Assembly (NCBI RefSeq): GCF_021556455.1
Contig: NZ_JAKGCV010000014.1
Coordinates: forward strand, 1-36,263
DNA: 36,263 bases
DNA from: Streptomyces fuscigenes
GTDB lineage: Bacteria > Actinomycetota > Actinomycetes > Streptomycetales > Streptomycetaceae
Direction: 5' to 3'
The translations under genes were made by a program, and so were the position numbers. Shown one piece after another: positions 24,505 through 33,646 of this stretch (position 1 is the first letter of the stretch; every line of letters begins with the position of its first letter). The notes under the pieces were generated by a model that saw only the letters and a list, made by a program, of their open reading frames with translations, was not told where the DNA came from and searched no databases.

Positions 24505-25665
24505 GTGCGCCGCGACCGGGGGGTCGAGTTGAGCGTTGTGCGCAGTGCTGTGCGTATAAGAGTGGTCGCTCCGGAGGGGCTCGGCGAGGGCGAGCTCGAG
24601 ATCTGGCGCGCCTTGCGGGCGAAGTCGGGAGCTCCCAGGAATCCCTTCATGGAGCCAGAGTTCACCTGTGCCGTGGGCCGGGTGCGGCCGGCGGCACGTG
24701 TAGCGGTCGTGAGCGAGGCATCCGAGGGAGCCATCGGGCCCGGAACCCGGGGCGTGGCCACTGAGGCAGCCGGATTCTTCCCGTTCGAAACCGGCCCGTT
24801 GGGGCACGGCAGGGCCATCGGACTCGGCGTTTCCGACAGCCAGGGCGCTGTACTGCGACCGGGACTCCATGTGCAGGCCAGGGATCTGATGCGGGCGTGC
24901 TCGCTGTCCGCATGGGAGTTCGACAACCTGGAGGACGGGCAGACACCTTTCCTGCCGCACGCGGCGGAGGCGTTCGAGTCGCCGGTCATCGACGTGAGCG
25001 ACGGCTTCGAGGCCTATGAAGCGACGCTGCGTGAGGGTTCGCCGAAGTTCTACCGGACGACGAAGGCCAAGGAAAGAAGGCTGGGACGGCAGTCCGGCGA
25101 GGTCAGATTCGTCTTCGACGAACGCGATCCGGCGGCCCTGACCCAGCTCATGGAGTGGAAGTCGGCCCAGTACCGCAGGACGGGCCGGCGCGACCGGTTC
25201 GCCAAGGCGTGGATCCGCGACCTGGTCCTCCAACTCGCCGAGACGCGCAGCCCGGACTGCAGCGGAGTGCTGAGCGTGCTGTACGTCGCGGACCGTCCTG
25301 TGGCCGCGCACTTCGGACTGCGGTCCCGGACGGTGCTGTCCTGCTGGTTTCCCGCCTATGCGACCGAGTTCGCGAAGTACTCGCCGGGGCTGGTCCTCCA
25401 TCTGCGGATGGCGGAGGCCGCCGCGGCCGCGGGCATCGACATGCTGGACCTCGGCCGCGGGGCAGCGGAGTACAAGGACTCGCTGAAGACCGGTGCCCTG
25501 AAGGTCTACGAGGGGTCGGTGGTGCGGCCCGGGCCGCGGGCCGCTCTGCATCGCCTGAGCAGGGAGCCCGCCCGGCAGGCCCACAGCTTCGTCAGGAACC
25601 GGCCCCGGCTCGCCTCGCTGGCACAGCGCACTCTCAACCGGATCGGAAAGCTGCGAGAACGCTGA
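24505..25665 (+). CDS. CelD/BcsL-like GNAT acyltransferase
   Basis: About 386 residues. The C-terminal half has the double-GNAT features of the CelD/BioF2-like group: YEATLREGSPKFYRTTKAKE, then SVLYVADRPVAAHFGL, then MLDLGRGAAEYKDSLKTGAL (D-GRG-YK signature). These proteins act with polysaccharide synthesis genes and probably transfer an acyl group to a sugar or carrier. GTG 24505 is chosen because a GGGGGAAG stretch lies upstream; GTG 24538 and TTG 24496 are alternatives. First gene of a 7.7-kb plus-strand polysaccharide cluster. Confidence 0.82.
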   Translation: MRRDRGVELSVVRSAVRIRVVAPEGLGEGELEIWRALRAKSGAPRNPFMEPEFTCAVGRVRPAARVAVVSEASEGAIGPGTRGVATEAAGFFPFETGPLGHGRAIGLGVSDSQGAVLRPGLHVQARDLMRACSLSAWEFDNLEDGQTPFLPHAAEAFESPVIDVSDGFEAYEATLREGSPKFYRTTKAKERRLGRQSGEVRFVFDERDPAALTQLMEWKSAQYRRTGRRDRFAKAWIRDLVLQLAETRSPDCSGVLSVLYVADRPVAAHFGLRSRTVLSCWFPAYATEFAKYSPGLVLHLRMAEAAAAAGIDMLDLGRGAAEYKDSLKTGALKVYEGSVVRPGPRAALHRLSREPARQAHSFVRNRPRLASLAQRTLNRIGKLRER

Positions 25666-25804
25666 GGACGCCCGGGTGGCGAGGCGAACGGTCGGGCGGT
25701 GGGAAAGGGGCCGTTGAAGGTCCGGAGGGAGTACGGAAGCGAAGGGGTCGGGGCGGCACGGAGAAATTTCTTCGCTACTGAGCGTGAGGAACGAGGTGTT
25801 GACC

Positions 25805-26077
25805 GTGTCGAACGAGCATGGAGAACCCGGAGCAGAGCAGAACACATCAGGCCCGCCGACCGCGAGCCGTCATTTCCAGCGAGTGGACATGTCCCGGAGG
25901 CGCCAGGTCCGCGCGAGTCGGGGCGGACGCTTCCACAGCCACAGCCACAGCCACAGCCACAGCCACAGCCACAGCCACAGCCACAGCGGTGGGGGCCCGG
26001 GCGGTGCGGAGAGCTGGAGTGGTGCCGGGAGCGCGACCAGCGGCACCGACCGGCGTCGCCCCTCCGAGGGCGTCTGA
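25805..26077 (+). CDS. possible small protein with His-Ser repeat
   Basis: A 90-residue frame from GTG 25805 (GAGG 8 nt upstream). It starts MSNEHGEPGAEQNTSG, carries nine His-Ser pairs encoded by the CCACAG repeat, and ends in a Gly/Ser-rich tail. His-Ser tracts can bind metals, but the repeat keeps all frames open, so this may not be a gene. A 10-bp palindrome AGAAATTTCT lies about 40 nt upstream. No other gene is seen in 25666-26123. Confidence 0.25.
   Translation: MSNEHGEPGAEQNTSGPPTASRHFQRVDMSRRRQVRASRGGRFHSHSHSHSHSHSHSHSHSGGGPGGAESWSGAGSATSGTDRRRPSEGV
25933..25986. repeat. 6-bp tandem repeat, 9 copies (CCACAG)
   Basis: Nine exact copies of CCACAG about 140 nt before the GT2 start. In the three forward frames it encodes His-Ser, Thr-Ala or Pro-Gln repeats, so length change never causes a stop. 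Confidence 0.95.
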
Positions 26078-26123
26078 AAGACCAGGAGCACCTGCAGGAC
26101 CGAAAAAGTTCCGAGGGGGGACC

Positions 26124-27626
26124 ATGCCGTACGGGGATCTGCCGCAGCACTTACCGCCGGGCTCCCGGCGCGCCGGGAGCGAGAAGGAGGCGCCCGGCGG
26201 GGGCCCGGCGCGCGCACGGCGTTCCGCCGGGATCGCCGTGGTCGACCTGGATCTCGCGGGCCCGCGCGGCCCCGTGCTCTCCTGCGCCCCCGCGCCCGGC
26301 GGCCCCGAACCCGAGCCGGGCGGTGATGCGTACGCACTCGTCCGGCTGAGGGGAGAACCGGTGGGCACCGTGCTCGTCCGTCTCCCGCACGACGAGGACC
26401 CTGCCGTGGCCCTGGCCGCCGCCTACCGCGCCTGGCTCGACGGTGTGAGGGGGCCCGCGCCGGCCGAGACGCTGTCGGCAGTGATCGCGTCGGTGACAGC
26501 CTCTGGGCGAACGGCCGGGACGGCAGCAGGGGTCGGGGCAACGGACGCGCCGGCGGCAGTGCCTCTGCCTCCGCCGCGTACGAGCGTCGTCGTCGCGACC
26601 CGTGAGCGGGCCGGCATCCTGGCCCGCGCCCTCGACTCGCTCCTCGCGCAGGACCACGCGGACTTCACGATCCTCGTCGTGGACAACGCCCCGGCCACCA
26701 GCGCCACGCGCGATCTCGTCAGGAACGCGTACGCGGGACGCGTCGGCTACGTACGGGAACCGGTGCCGGGCCTCGCGGCAGCGCACAACCGAGGACTGGG
26801 GACCATTGGGCAGGACCGGGAGGTCGTGGCCTTCACCGACGACGACGTGGTGGCGGATCCCCACTGGCTCACCGCCCTGACCAGGCCCTTCGCGGATGAC
26901 CCGGGGCTCGGCTGTGCCACCGGGCTCATCCTCCCCGCCCGCCTCGGGACGCCCGCGCAGATCCTCTTGGAGAGCCACGGCGGCTTCGCCAAGGGCTTCG
27001 CGCCCCGGGTCTACGACCCGGCCGACCCGCCCGCGGACGAGCCGCTCTTCCCCTTCACAGCGGGGAGCTTCGGCTCGGGCGCCAACATGGCCTTCCGAGC
27101 GGGAGCCCTGCGCGCGGTCGGCGGCTTCGACCCGGCGACGGGTACGGGCACGCCCGCGCGGGGAGGCGACGACCTGTACGGGTTCGTACGGATCCTGGGC
27201 GCGGGGCACCGGCTGCGCTACACGCCGGACGCGCTCGTGTGGCACCACCACCGCGAGACCTGGCAGGACCTCAGGAACCAGGCGTACGGGTACGGCGCCG
27301 GACTCACGGCGTACCTCACGGCGGTCCTGGTGCGGCAGCCCGCCCTGCTGCCCGCGCTCCTGGCCAGACTGCCCCGCGGGCTCGCGCACGCCCGGGCGAT
27401 CACCGCGGCCCGGCCGGCGGTCGCGGGGCCCGGTGGCGGGGAAGGCCCTTCCGGCGGAGTCGCATCCGCCGGGCCGCCCGCCGCCGGGCCCGTCCCGGGG
27501 GAGCACGGGGGGCAGGCGCATCCCTGGCCCCGCTCCCTGTCCCGACTGGAACGCGCGGGCATGCTGTACGGCCCGGTCGGCTACCTCAGGGCACGCCTCG
27601 CCCAGCGAGGAGGACGGCGGTCATGA
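26124..27626 (+). CDS. GT2-family glycosyltransferase
   Basis: 500 residues with no membrane segment. Residues 1-150 are an N-terminal extension of unknown fold. The GT-A domain starts at about 152 (TSVVVATRERAGILARALDS), with ILVVDNAP at 183-190 and the metal/nucleotide motif FTDDDVVAD (DDD at 239-241). The acceptor part shows SFGSGANMAFR and GGDDLYGFVRIL near 325-370. It transfers a sugar from a nucleotide donor. ATG 26124 has GAGGGGGGA just upstream; the frame is open further upstream only through the repeat. Its stop overlaps the next start as ATGA. Confidence 0.9.
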   Translation: MPYGDLPQHLPPGSRRAGSEKEAPGGGPARARRSAGIAVVDLDLAGPRGPVLSCAPAPGGPEPEPGGDAYALVRLRGEPVGTVLVRLPHDEDPAVALAAAYRAWLDGVRGPAPAETLSAVIASVTASGRTAGTAAGVGATDAPAAVPLPPPRTSVVVATRERAGILARALDSLLAQDHADFTILVVDNAPATSATRDLVRNAYAGRVGYVREPVPGLAAAHNRGLGTIGQDREVVAFTDDDVVADPHWLTALTRPFADDPGLGCATGLILPARLGTPAQILLESHGGFAKGFAPRVYDPADPPADEPLFPFTAGSFGSGANMAFRAGALRAVGGFDPATGTGTPARGGDDLYGFVRILGAGHRLRYTPDALVWHHHRETWQDLRNQAYGYGAGLTAYLTAVLVRQPALLPALLARLPRGLAHARAITAARPAVAGPGGGEGPSGGVASAGPPAAGPVPGEHGGQAHPWPRSLSRLERAGMLYGPVGYLRARLAQRGGRRS

Positions 27627-28420
27627 CCCCCGTTCCGGTCCTGCTCTACCACGCGGTGCGGGAGGACCCACCCGCCTGGATCGCCGAGTTCACCGTCACA
27701 CCGGCGATGTTCGCCGCGCAACTGGACACCGTGGTGGCGAGCGGCCGGACACCGATGACGGCCGGCGCGTTCGCCTCGGCGCTGGCCGGCTCTGGGCAGC
27801 AGCAGCTGCCGGCCAGGCCGGTCGTGCTGACCTTCGACGACGGCTTCGCAGATCTGCCCGGTCCCACGGCCGAGATGCTGGCGGCCCGGTCCCTGCCGGC
27901 GACGGCCTACCTCACGACCGGGGCGATCACACCGGGGCGCGGCAGCCTGCTCCCACCCGCGGCGATGATGTCGCTCGATCAGGCGCCCCGGCTGGAGAAG
28001 TACGGGGTGGAGATCGGCGCGCACACCGTCACCCATGCCCAGCTGGACACGCTCCCCGCCGTGCAACTACGGCGGGAGCTGCGCGAGTCGAAGGTCGTCC
28101 TGGAGGACACCCTCGGTCATGCGGTGGACCATCTCGCCTACCCCCACGGCTACAACAGTCGCGCGGTACGGACCGCCGCGGCCGCCGCCGGGTACGCCTC
28201 GGCGGTCGCCGTTCGGCACGCACTGAGTTCCGGGGCGGACGAACCCTTCCGGATCGCGCGGCTCATCCTGCGCCGGTCGCACACCGCCGGTGACGTGGCT
28301 GCGTGGATGGCGGGGGAGGGGGCACGGGTGGCGCCGTTCCCGGACGCGGCCAGGACGGTCGGCTGGCGGTACTACCGCCGGACCCGGGCCCGGATACGGG
28401 GACCGGAGTTCGCCGGATAG
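27623..28420 (+). CDS. polysaccharide deacetylase (NodB domain)
   Basis: 265 residues with an intact NodB site: LTFDDGF with Asp72 (base) and Asp73 (metal), AHTVTHAQ with His134 and His138, and AYPHGYNS near 172-179 for the RxxxG-like motif. No signal peptide, so it may act in the cytoplasm or leave with partners. It presumably removes N- or O-acetyl groups from the glycan made by this cluster. ATGA overlap with the GT2 gene and GGAGGA upstream indicate coupled translation. Compare the metal-site variant at 8921-9781. Confidence 0.9.
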   Translation: MTPVPVLLYHAVREDPPAWIAEFTVTPAMFAAQLDTVVASGRTPMTAGAFASALAGSGQQQLPARPVVLTFDDGFADLPGPTAEMLAARSLPATAYLTTGAITPGRGSLLPPAAMMSLDQAPRLEKYGVEIGAHTVTHAQLDTLPAVQLRRELRESKVVLEDTLGHAVDHLAYPHGYNSRAVRTAAAAAGYASAVAVRHALSSGADEPFRIARLILRRSHTAGDVAAWMAGEGARVAPFPDAARTVGWRYYRRTRARIRGPEFAG

Positions 28421-28523
28421 CGGCGCGGAGAAGTCCGGCGCGGCGAACGCCGCAGGGGCGATGCGGGGAACTGGGCGCGGCAGACAGGGCAGGCACCACC
28501 GACACAGCAGGGGGAGCAGGACC

Positions 28524-30413
28524 GTGGCACAGCACGAGATGTCCACGCCGGGCGGGGCACCGCACGGCACACTGACCCGGGAGCGCGCGAGACGCACCCC
28601 GGTCGGCCCGGGGCGCCTGCTGACGTGGCTGCCGCTGCCCGTCGGCGCAGCGCTGTGGGCCTGGTCCCTGCCGCGGATCCGATTCCACAACCTGGGGGAC
28701 TTCGGGCTCCTCGACCGCTTCCCTGTCGCTTTCTACGCCTCGCTCGCCGTCCTGACCGTCGGATTCATCGCCTCCCTGCGCCGGGCCGGCACGGCTCCGT
28801 GGTGGCCCCTCACCTACAGCCTGGGCATGCTGTTCGCGCTGAAGGCTCCGACGGCCCTGCTGTACGACACTGTCCGCTACGCCTGGGCGTCCAAGCACGA
28901 CGCGGTCATCGCCCGTCTGCTCACCGAGGGCACGGTCCACCCGCACCACACGCTGAACGGCGGCATGTCGGCCTACGACCAGTGGCCGGGCTTCTTCTCA
29001 CTCAACGCCGCCCTCATCAAGGCGTTCGGAGTGCAGGGCGCCGCCGTCTACACGAACTGGGCCCCCGTCATCTACGGCGCGCTCACGCTGCCGATCCTCG
29101 TCGTGATCTACCGGACGTTCACGGACGACTGGCGGCTCGTGTGGACCGCCGTGTGGATCTTCCAGCTCGCCAACTGGGTCGGGCAGGACTACCTCTCGCC
29201 GCAGGGCTTCGCCTACGTCCTGTTCCTCGCCGTCTTCGCCGTGGTGCTGCGGCACTTCGTCCGCCCTGGCTCGGCCGGCTCCCTGCGCGACCGGGACCTG
29301 CTCGATCCCGCCGCCGCGCCCGCGCCGCCGGCCACGACCTGGCAGCAGAGGGCGGTCGGAGTGGTGCTGCTCGCACCGCTCATCGCTGCGATCAACTCCG
29401 CGCACCAGCTGACGCCGGTGATGCTCTGCGTGACCCTGTTCGCTCTGTGCCTCACCCGGCGCTACCGCAATATCGGACTGTTCGTGGTCGCCGTGGTCAT
29501 CATGGGCATCTGGGACCTGACCATGGGCAGGCCGCTGTTCGTCGACACCATGAAGACGCTGAGCGGACAGCTGGGCGACCTGCTCAGCAACGCAAAGCCG
29601 GGCATCGGCGGCAACCCCACGGGCGAGGGGGCCGAACTCGTCGGCGTGGTCAACATCGTGATGGTGGTGGCTCTCGGGGCGCTCGCCGTCGTCGCGGTGG
29701 TGCTGCGCCGCCGCCTCGCCCGGTCGGCACTGCCGCTGCTGCTGGCGGCAGTGGCGCCGGCGCCACTGCTCGCGGTCAACAACTACGGCGGCGAAATGGT
29801 CTTCCGCGTCTATCTGTTCGGGCTACCGGGGTCGGCGTTCTTCGCGGCTGCGGCACTCGTGCCCTCCGTGGCGTACGCGGGCAAGGCCCGCAGGATCGCG
29901 CAGCGCGTCATGGTCGTGGCGCTGCCGGCGGGAATCCTCGTCCTGCTGGCAGGCTTCCTGCCCTCCTACTACGGCAAGGAGAGCATGCAGTACGCGCCGC
30001 CGCAGGAGGTCGCCTTCGTGGAGCGGGCCTACGACCGGGCGCCGACCGGTTCGCTCGTGATGGCTGCCACCGGTTCGTTCCCGGGCGCCTACTACCACTA
30101 CAACCACTACGACCACTGGTTCTTCACCGAGCAGGATGCGGCGGCCAACCGGCAGTTGCTCAAGGACCCCGGGGACTACCTGGCCGAGGGGATACCCGCG
30201 GGCTGCCCCGCCTACATCATCCTGACCCCGACGCAGCGCGACGCCGTTCAGGGCGAGGGCTACCTGCCGCCGGGCGGATACACCAAGCTGGTGGCCGCGT
30301 TGAAGGCCTCGCCCCACTTCAAGATCATCGAGGAGGGCAGCCACGGGCTGCTCCTCCAGCACCTGCCGATCCCGACCGCGCCCGAAGCGCTGCCGGACGA
30401 TGTCGAACCCTGA
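28524..30413 (+). CDS. polytopic GT-C-like membrane protein
   Basis: 629 residues. About ten or eleven hydrophobic segments lie between residues 25 and 470. The first outside loop contains DTVRYAWASKHDAVIARLLT and GGMSAYDQWPGFF, the kind of acidic loop found in GT-C glycosyltransferases that use lipid-linked sugars. The C-terminal 150 residues are an extracytoplasmic domain (TGSFPGAYYHYNHYDHWFF). GTG 28524 was chosen for GGGGGAG upstream. It may be the polymerase or transferase acting at the membrane; the exact family is not recognised. Confidence 0.78.
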   Translation: MAQHEMSTPGGAPHGTLTRERARRTPVGPGRLLTWLPLPVGAALWAWSLPRIRFHNLGDFGLLDRFPVAFYASLAVLTVGFIASLRRAGTAPWWPLTYSLGMLFALKAPTALLYDTVRYAWASKHDAVIARLLTEGTVHPHHTLNGGMSAYDQWPGFFSLNAALIKAFGVQGAAVYTNWAPVIYGALTLPILVVIYRTFTDDWRLVWTAVWIFQLANWVGQDYLSPQGFAYVLFLAVFAVVLRHFVRPGSAGSLRDRDLLDPAAAPAPPATTWQQRAVGVVLLAPLIAAINSAHQLTPVMLCVTLFALCLTRRYRNIGLFVVAVVIMGIWDLTMGRPLFVDTMKTLSGQLGDLLSNAKPGIGGNPTGEGAELVGVVNIVMVVALGALAVVAVVLRRRLARSALPLLLAAVAPAPLLAVNNYGGEMVFRVYLFGLPGSAFFAAAALVPSVAYAGKARRIAQRVMVVALPAGILVLLAGFLPSYYGKESMQYAPPQEVAFVERAYDRAPTGSLVMAATGSFPGAYYHYNHYDHWFFTEQDAAANRQLLKDPGDYLAEGIPAGCPAYIILTPTQRDAVQGEGYLPPGGYTKLVAALKASPHFKIIEEGSHGLLLQHLPIPTAPEALPDDVEP

Positions 30414-30661
30414 GCGCCGTGCCGCCCCGGCGGGCCCGCACGCTCCCGCACCACGCCCGGGTGCCGGACCGCCCCCGCTGCGGGTGGCCGAGGCCCCGGG
30501 TACCCGCTGCCGTGCTGCGGGGCGGACCGCCTCCGCCGCCCGGCGGACCGCTCGCGCCGCCGTCCTGCCGGCCGGCGCCCGCGCTCCAGCTGCCGTCCAT
30601 GAACCAGGCACAGCGCCCGTACCACACCCGTCCTCCCTGCCATCAGGAGCCACGTCACGCC

Positions 30662-31075
30662 ATGAACCGAACCAAGGCACAGCTCAGAGCGGTCCTCGCG
30701 CTGTCCGGGTGGGTCGCGCTGGCCGCGACCCTGCTGCCCGCCGGGGCGTTCCTGCGCTGGGCCACCATCCTGCTGTTCGTCACCTTCGGCCCGGGTCTCG
30801 CGCTGCTGCATCCGCAGTCGGGCGTGCGTCCCCCGGCGCGGCTGGAGACTCTGGCCCTCGCCGCGCCGGTGAGCTGGTCGCTCGCCACGCTCACGGCGAC
30901 GGCCCTCTTCCTCGTGCAGGGGTTCTCCACGACGGTGTTCCTCATCTCGCTCGCGGCGTTCTGCACGGTGGCTGCCCTGCTGCCCGGGCTTCCACTGCCG
31001 GCCGCGATGCGGCAGGCCGGGGACGAGCCCTCCGGGGCAGCAGGCGCCGGGACCGGCGCGGGCGGAGAGCCCTGA
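30662..31075 (+). CDS. small membrane protein of the polysaccharide cluster
   Basis: 137 residues with three or four hydrophobic segments (about 8-26, 30-50, 62-82, 86-108) and a Gly/Ala-rich tail. ATG 30662 has AGGAG about 12 nt upstream. The stop lies 2 nt before the next start, so it is co-transcribed with the GH26-like gene. It could be an accessory subunit of the GT-C-like protein. Not recognised. Confidence 0.75.
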   Translation: MNRTKAQLRAVLALSGWVALAATLLPAGAFLRWATILLFVTFGPGLALLHPQSGVRPPARLETLALAAPVSWSLATLTATALFLVQGFSTTVFLISLAAFCTVAALLPGLPLPAAMRQAGDEPSGAAGAGTGAGGEP

Positions 31076-31077
31076 CC

Positions 31078-32178
31078 ATGACGCACCGCAGCCCCCGGCG
31101 CGCGAGGCCCCCGGCGCGCCCTTCCGCCAGTACGCAGTTGTTCCTCGCCCTGGCGACGGTCGGCGCCCTGCTCGCGGGGATCGGCACCTGGTGGGCCTCT
31201 CGCACAGCGGACGACGGACTGCTCCTACCGCGCGATTGCGCACCCACGAAGCTGCTGGAGCCACCGTGCGGGGCGTGGTGGGGTGCGTACGTGCCCTACG
31301 CGGCGAACGGTTCGCTCGTCGACGCGGTCGACGGGCTGGAGCGGAAGATCGGGCGGCGGCTCGACCTCGTGTATACGTACCACGACATGTCCAACACCCA
31401 ACGGGACGGCGTGCTGCTGACGCCGGACGAGCGCCGCCTCGGCGAAGACCGCATGCTGATGCTCGCGTGGGAGTCGACGATCTGGACCGAGCCGCACCAC
31501 AAGAACTACACCGAGACCCAACTCGGCTGGGGGCGGGTCGCGGCAGGTGACTTCGACAAGTCGGTGATCGACCCTCAGGCGGAGCGCATCAAGGACTACG
31601 GGAAGACCGTCTTCTTCTCCTTCGACCAGGAGACGGACTTCCGCACGCCGGAAGCCGGCACCCCCGCCGAGTTCATCGCCGCCTACCGCCACGTGTACGA
31701 CAGGTTCAAGCAGTTGGGCGTCGACAACGTGATCTGGGTGTGGACGGTCTCCGGCTACCTCGGTCACAAGGACCTGATGAAGGAGCTGTACCCGGGAGAC
31801 GACTACGTCGACTGGATCGGCATGGACCAGTACAACTACTACCGCTGCCACAACTCGGACTGGCTCGACTTCCGCCAGAGCCAGCAGCCTTCGTACGACT
31901 GGCTGCGCAAGAACGTCTCCGACGACAAACCCATCATGATGTCGGAGTTCAGTACGGCCCCGGATCCGGAGGATCCGAGCCGGCAGAAGGACTGGTACGA
32001 GCAGATACCGGATGCCGCGCCGCACCTGCCCGACGTGAAGGCCATGGTGCAGTGGGACAGCCCGATTCCAGGGCCTGACTGCGACCTGCGGGCCGACCAC
32101 GGCCCTGCGCTGGAGGGCTACCGCAAGGCGGGCGAGGCGCCCTACGTCAACCAGCCCCTGCCGGCGCAGGTGCGCTGA
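31078..32178 (+). CDS. GH26-like glycoside hydrolase, membrane-anchored
   Basis: 366 residues. One N-terminal membrane anchor (about 20-42) puts the rest outside. The (beta/alpha)8-type domain contains FFSFDQETDF with candidate acid/base Glu185, VDNVIWVWTVSGY, DWIGMDQYNYYR, and IMMSEFSTA with candidate nucleophile Glu290. The spacing and the SEFS strand fit family GH26 (beta-mannanases and relatives), but the usual HEMN before the acid/base is DQET here. Probably trims or releases the polymer made by this cluster. ATG 31078 has GGAG 10 nt upstream. Last gene of the cluster. Confidence 0.8.
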   Translation: MTHRSPRRARPPARPSASTQLFLALATVGALLAGIGTWWASRTADDGLLLPRDCAPTKLLEPPCGAWWGAYVPYAANGSLVDAVDGLERKIGRRLDLVYTYHDMSNTQRDGVLLTPDERRLGEDRMLMLAWESTIWTEPHHKNYTETQLGWGRVAAGDFDKSVIDPQAERIKDYGKTVFFSFDQETDFRTPEAGTPAEFIAAYRHVYDRFKQLGVDNVIWVWTVSGYLGHKDLMKELYPGDDYVDWIGMDQYNYYRCHNSDWLDFRQSQQPSYDWLRKNVSDDKPIMMSEFSTAPDPEDPSRQKDWYEQIPDAAPHLPDVKAMVQWDSPIPGPDCDLRADHGPALEGYRKAGEAPYVNQPLPAQVR

Positions 32179-32263
32179 ACCGGGGCGACGACTGACGGCC
32201 CGGTGACGGACAGCCGCGTCCCCCCGCATCCAGTCATCACCCGCCCGGTCACCACACGGTCAC

Positions 32264-32308
32264 CAGCCTCCCGATCGCCAGCCTCCCGATCGCCAGCCTC
32301 CCGATCGC
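32264..32308. repeat. 15-bp tandem repeat, 3 copies
   Basis: Three exact copies of CAGCCTCCCGATCGC between the convergent GH26-like and dipeptidase genes. No clear terminator hairpin is seen in this 236-bp gap. Confidence 0.9.
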
Positions 32309-32414
32309 CGGACGCCCTGCCGGGCCTCGGGGGCGGTCTGCTCCCCCGCGGCCATGTGCTCCCCCGGGACGCGGTGCGCGCCGGTGGCCGCCGCCGCGTC
32401 CCGCGGTGGGGGAG

Positions 32415-33626
32415 TCAGGCGGCCGGCGGGCCGTCGAGCTCGTCGATCGTCGCCAGGGACGGGCCCCGGACAGCGCGCAGGGAGCGTGCGACGTCCTCGG
32501 CGCCGCGGAGGGTGCGTACGGCGTTCTGCCACGTCAGCTTCGCCAGGTCCTCGCGGGACCAGCCGCGGGCCCGCAGCTCGGCCAGCAGGTTCGGGTAACC
32601 GGCGACGTCGGACAGGTCGCTCGGGGTGAACGCGGTGCCGTCGAAGTCACCGCCGATGCCGACGTGGTCGACGCCCGCGACCTCGCGCATGTGGTCGAGG
32701 TGGTCGGCGACCGTCGCCGCCGTGGCCACCGGGCGAGGGTTGGCCGCCTCGAACTCCTCGTGCAGGCGCATGGCGCGGGCCGTGGTGTCGAGGTGGTGCA
32801 GGCCGTGCGCGCGCAGGTTCTCGTCGGCGGCCTGAGTCCAGGCGACGGCCTCCGGCAGTACGAACTTGGGGACGAACGTCGCCATCGCGACGCCGCCGTT
32901 CGCGGGCAGCTGGGCGAGCACGTCGTCCGGGATGTTCCTCGGATGGTCGCAGACGGCACGGGAGGACGAGTGGGAGAAGACGACGGGCGCCTCGGTCACC
33001 TCGAGCGCGTCGCGCATGGTGGTGGCGGCCACGTGCGAGAGGTCGACCAGCATGCCGAGCCGGTTCATCTCGCGGACGACCTCGCGGCCGAAGGCGGTGA
33101 GGCCGCCTGCCCGGGGTGTGTCGGTCGCGGAATCCGCCCAGCGCAGGTTGTGGTTGTGCGTGAGGGTCATGTACCGGACGCCGAGCTCGTACAGGGCGCG
33201 CAGCGTGCCCATCGAGTTCGCGATGGACTGGCCGCCCTCCGCGCCCATCAGCGACGCGATGCGCCCCTCACCGCGGGCCGCCTCCATCTCGTCGGCGGTG
33301 CGGGCCCGCGCCAGTTCCCCGGGGTGGCGGGCCAGGAGCCGGTCGACGAAGTCGATCTGCTCCAGCGTCGCCGCCACGGGGTTCTCGTCCGGTCCCATGT
33401 CGGACGGGACATAGACCGACCAGAACTGGCCGCCGACCCCGCCGCGCCGCAGCCGGGGAATGTCCGTGTGCAGTTCGGCGCTGCGGTCGCCGGCGACGTC
33501 GAGCTTGTCGAGGTCGTAGCCGGCCTTCTCCCGCATGGCCCACGGCAGGTCGTTGTGCCCGTCCACGACCGGGAAGGCCGCGAGCAGCTCCCGCGCCTCG
33601 TCCAGGTATGCGCTCGCGTCCGCCAT
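32415..33626 (-). CDS. membrane dipeptidase (M19 family)
   Basis: 403-residue dinuclear zinc dipeptidase. Ligands: His24 and Asp26 in VDGHNDLPW, Glu130 in LMGAEGG, His198 in VDLSHV, His219 in VFSHSSSR, and the Asp of GIGGDFDG near 327-329. No signal peptide, so probably cytoplasmic despite the family name. ATG 33626 is taken as start, but GTG 33650 overlaps the purE stop and GTG 33638 is also possible. Downstream of purK-purE on the same strand, likely one transcript. Confidence 0.92.
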   Translation of the reverse strand: MADASAYLDEARELLAAFPVVDGHNDLPWAMREKAGYDLDKLDVAGDRSAELHTDIPRLRRGGVGGQFWSVYVPSDMGPDENPVAATLEQIDFVDRLLARHPGELARARTADEMEAARGEGRIASLMGAEGGQSIANSMGTLRALYELGVRYMTLTHNHNLRWADSATDTPRAGGLTAFGREVVREMNRLGMLVDLSHVAATTMRDALEVTEAPVVFSHSSSRAVCDHPRNIPDDVLAQLPANGGVAMATFVPKFVLPEAVAWTQAADENLRAHGLHHLDTTARAMRLHEEFEAANPRPVATAATVADHLDHMREVAGVDHVGIGGDFDGTAFTPSDLSDVAGYPNLLAELRARGWSREDLAKLTWQNAVRTLRGAEDVARSLRAVRGPSLATIDELDGPPAA

Positions 33627-33646
33627 CGTGCCGCTCACTTCCCGCC

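Noticed and set aside
26124-32178. Cellulose (CslA-type) synthesis cluster
   Set aside because: The GT2 protein has no membrane segments and no QxxRW-type motif was seen; no galactose-oxidase-like partner is present.
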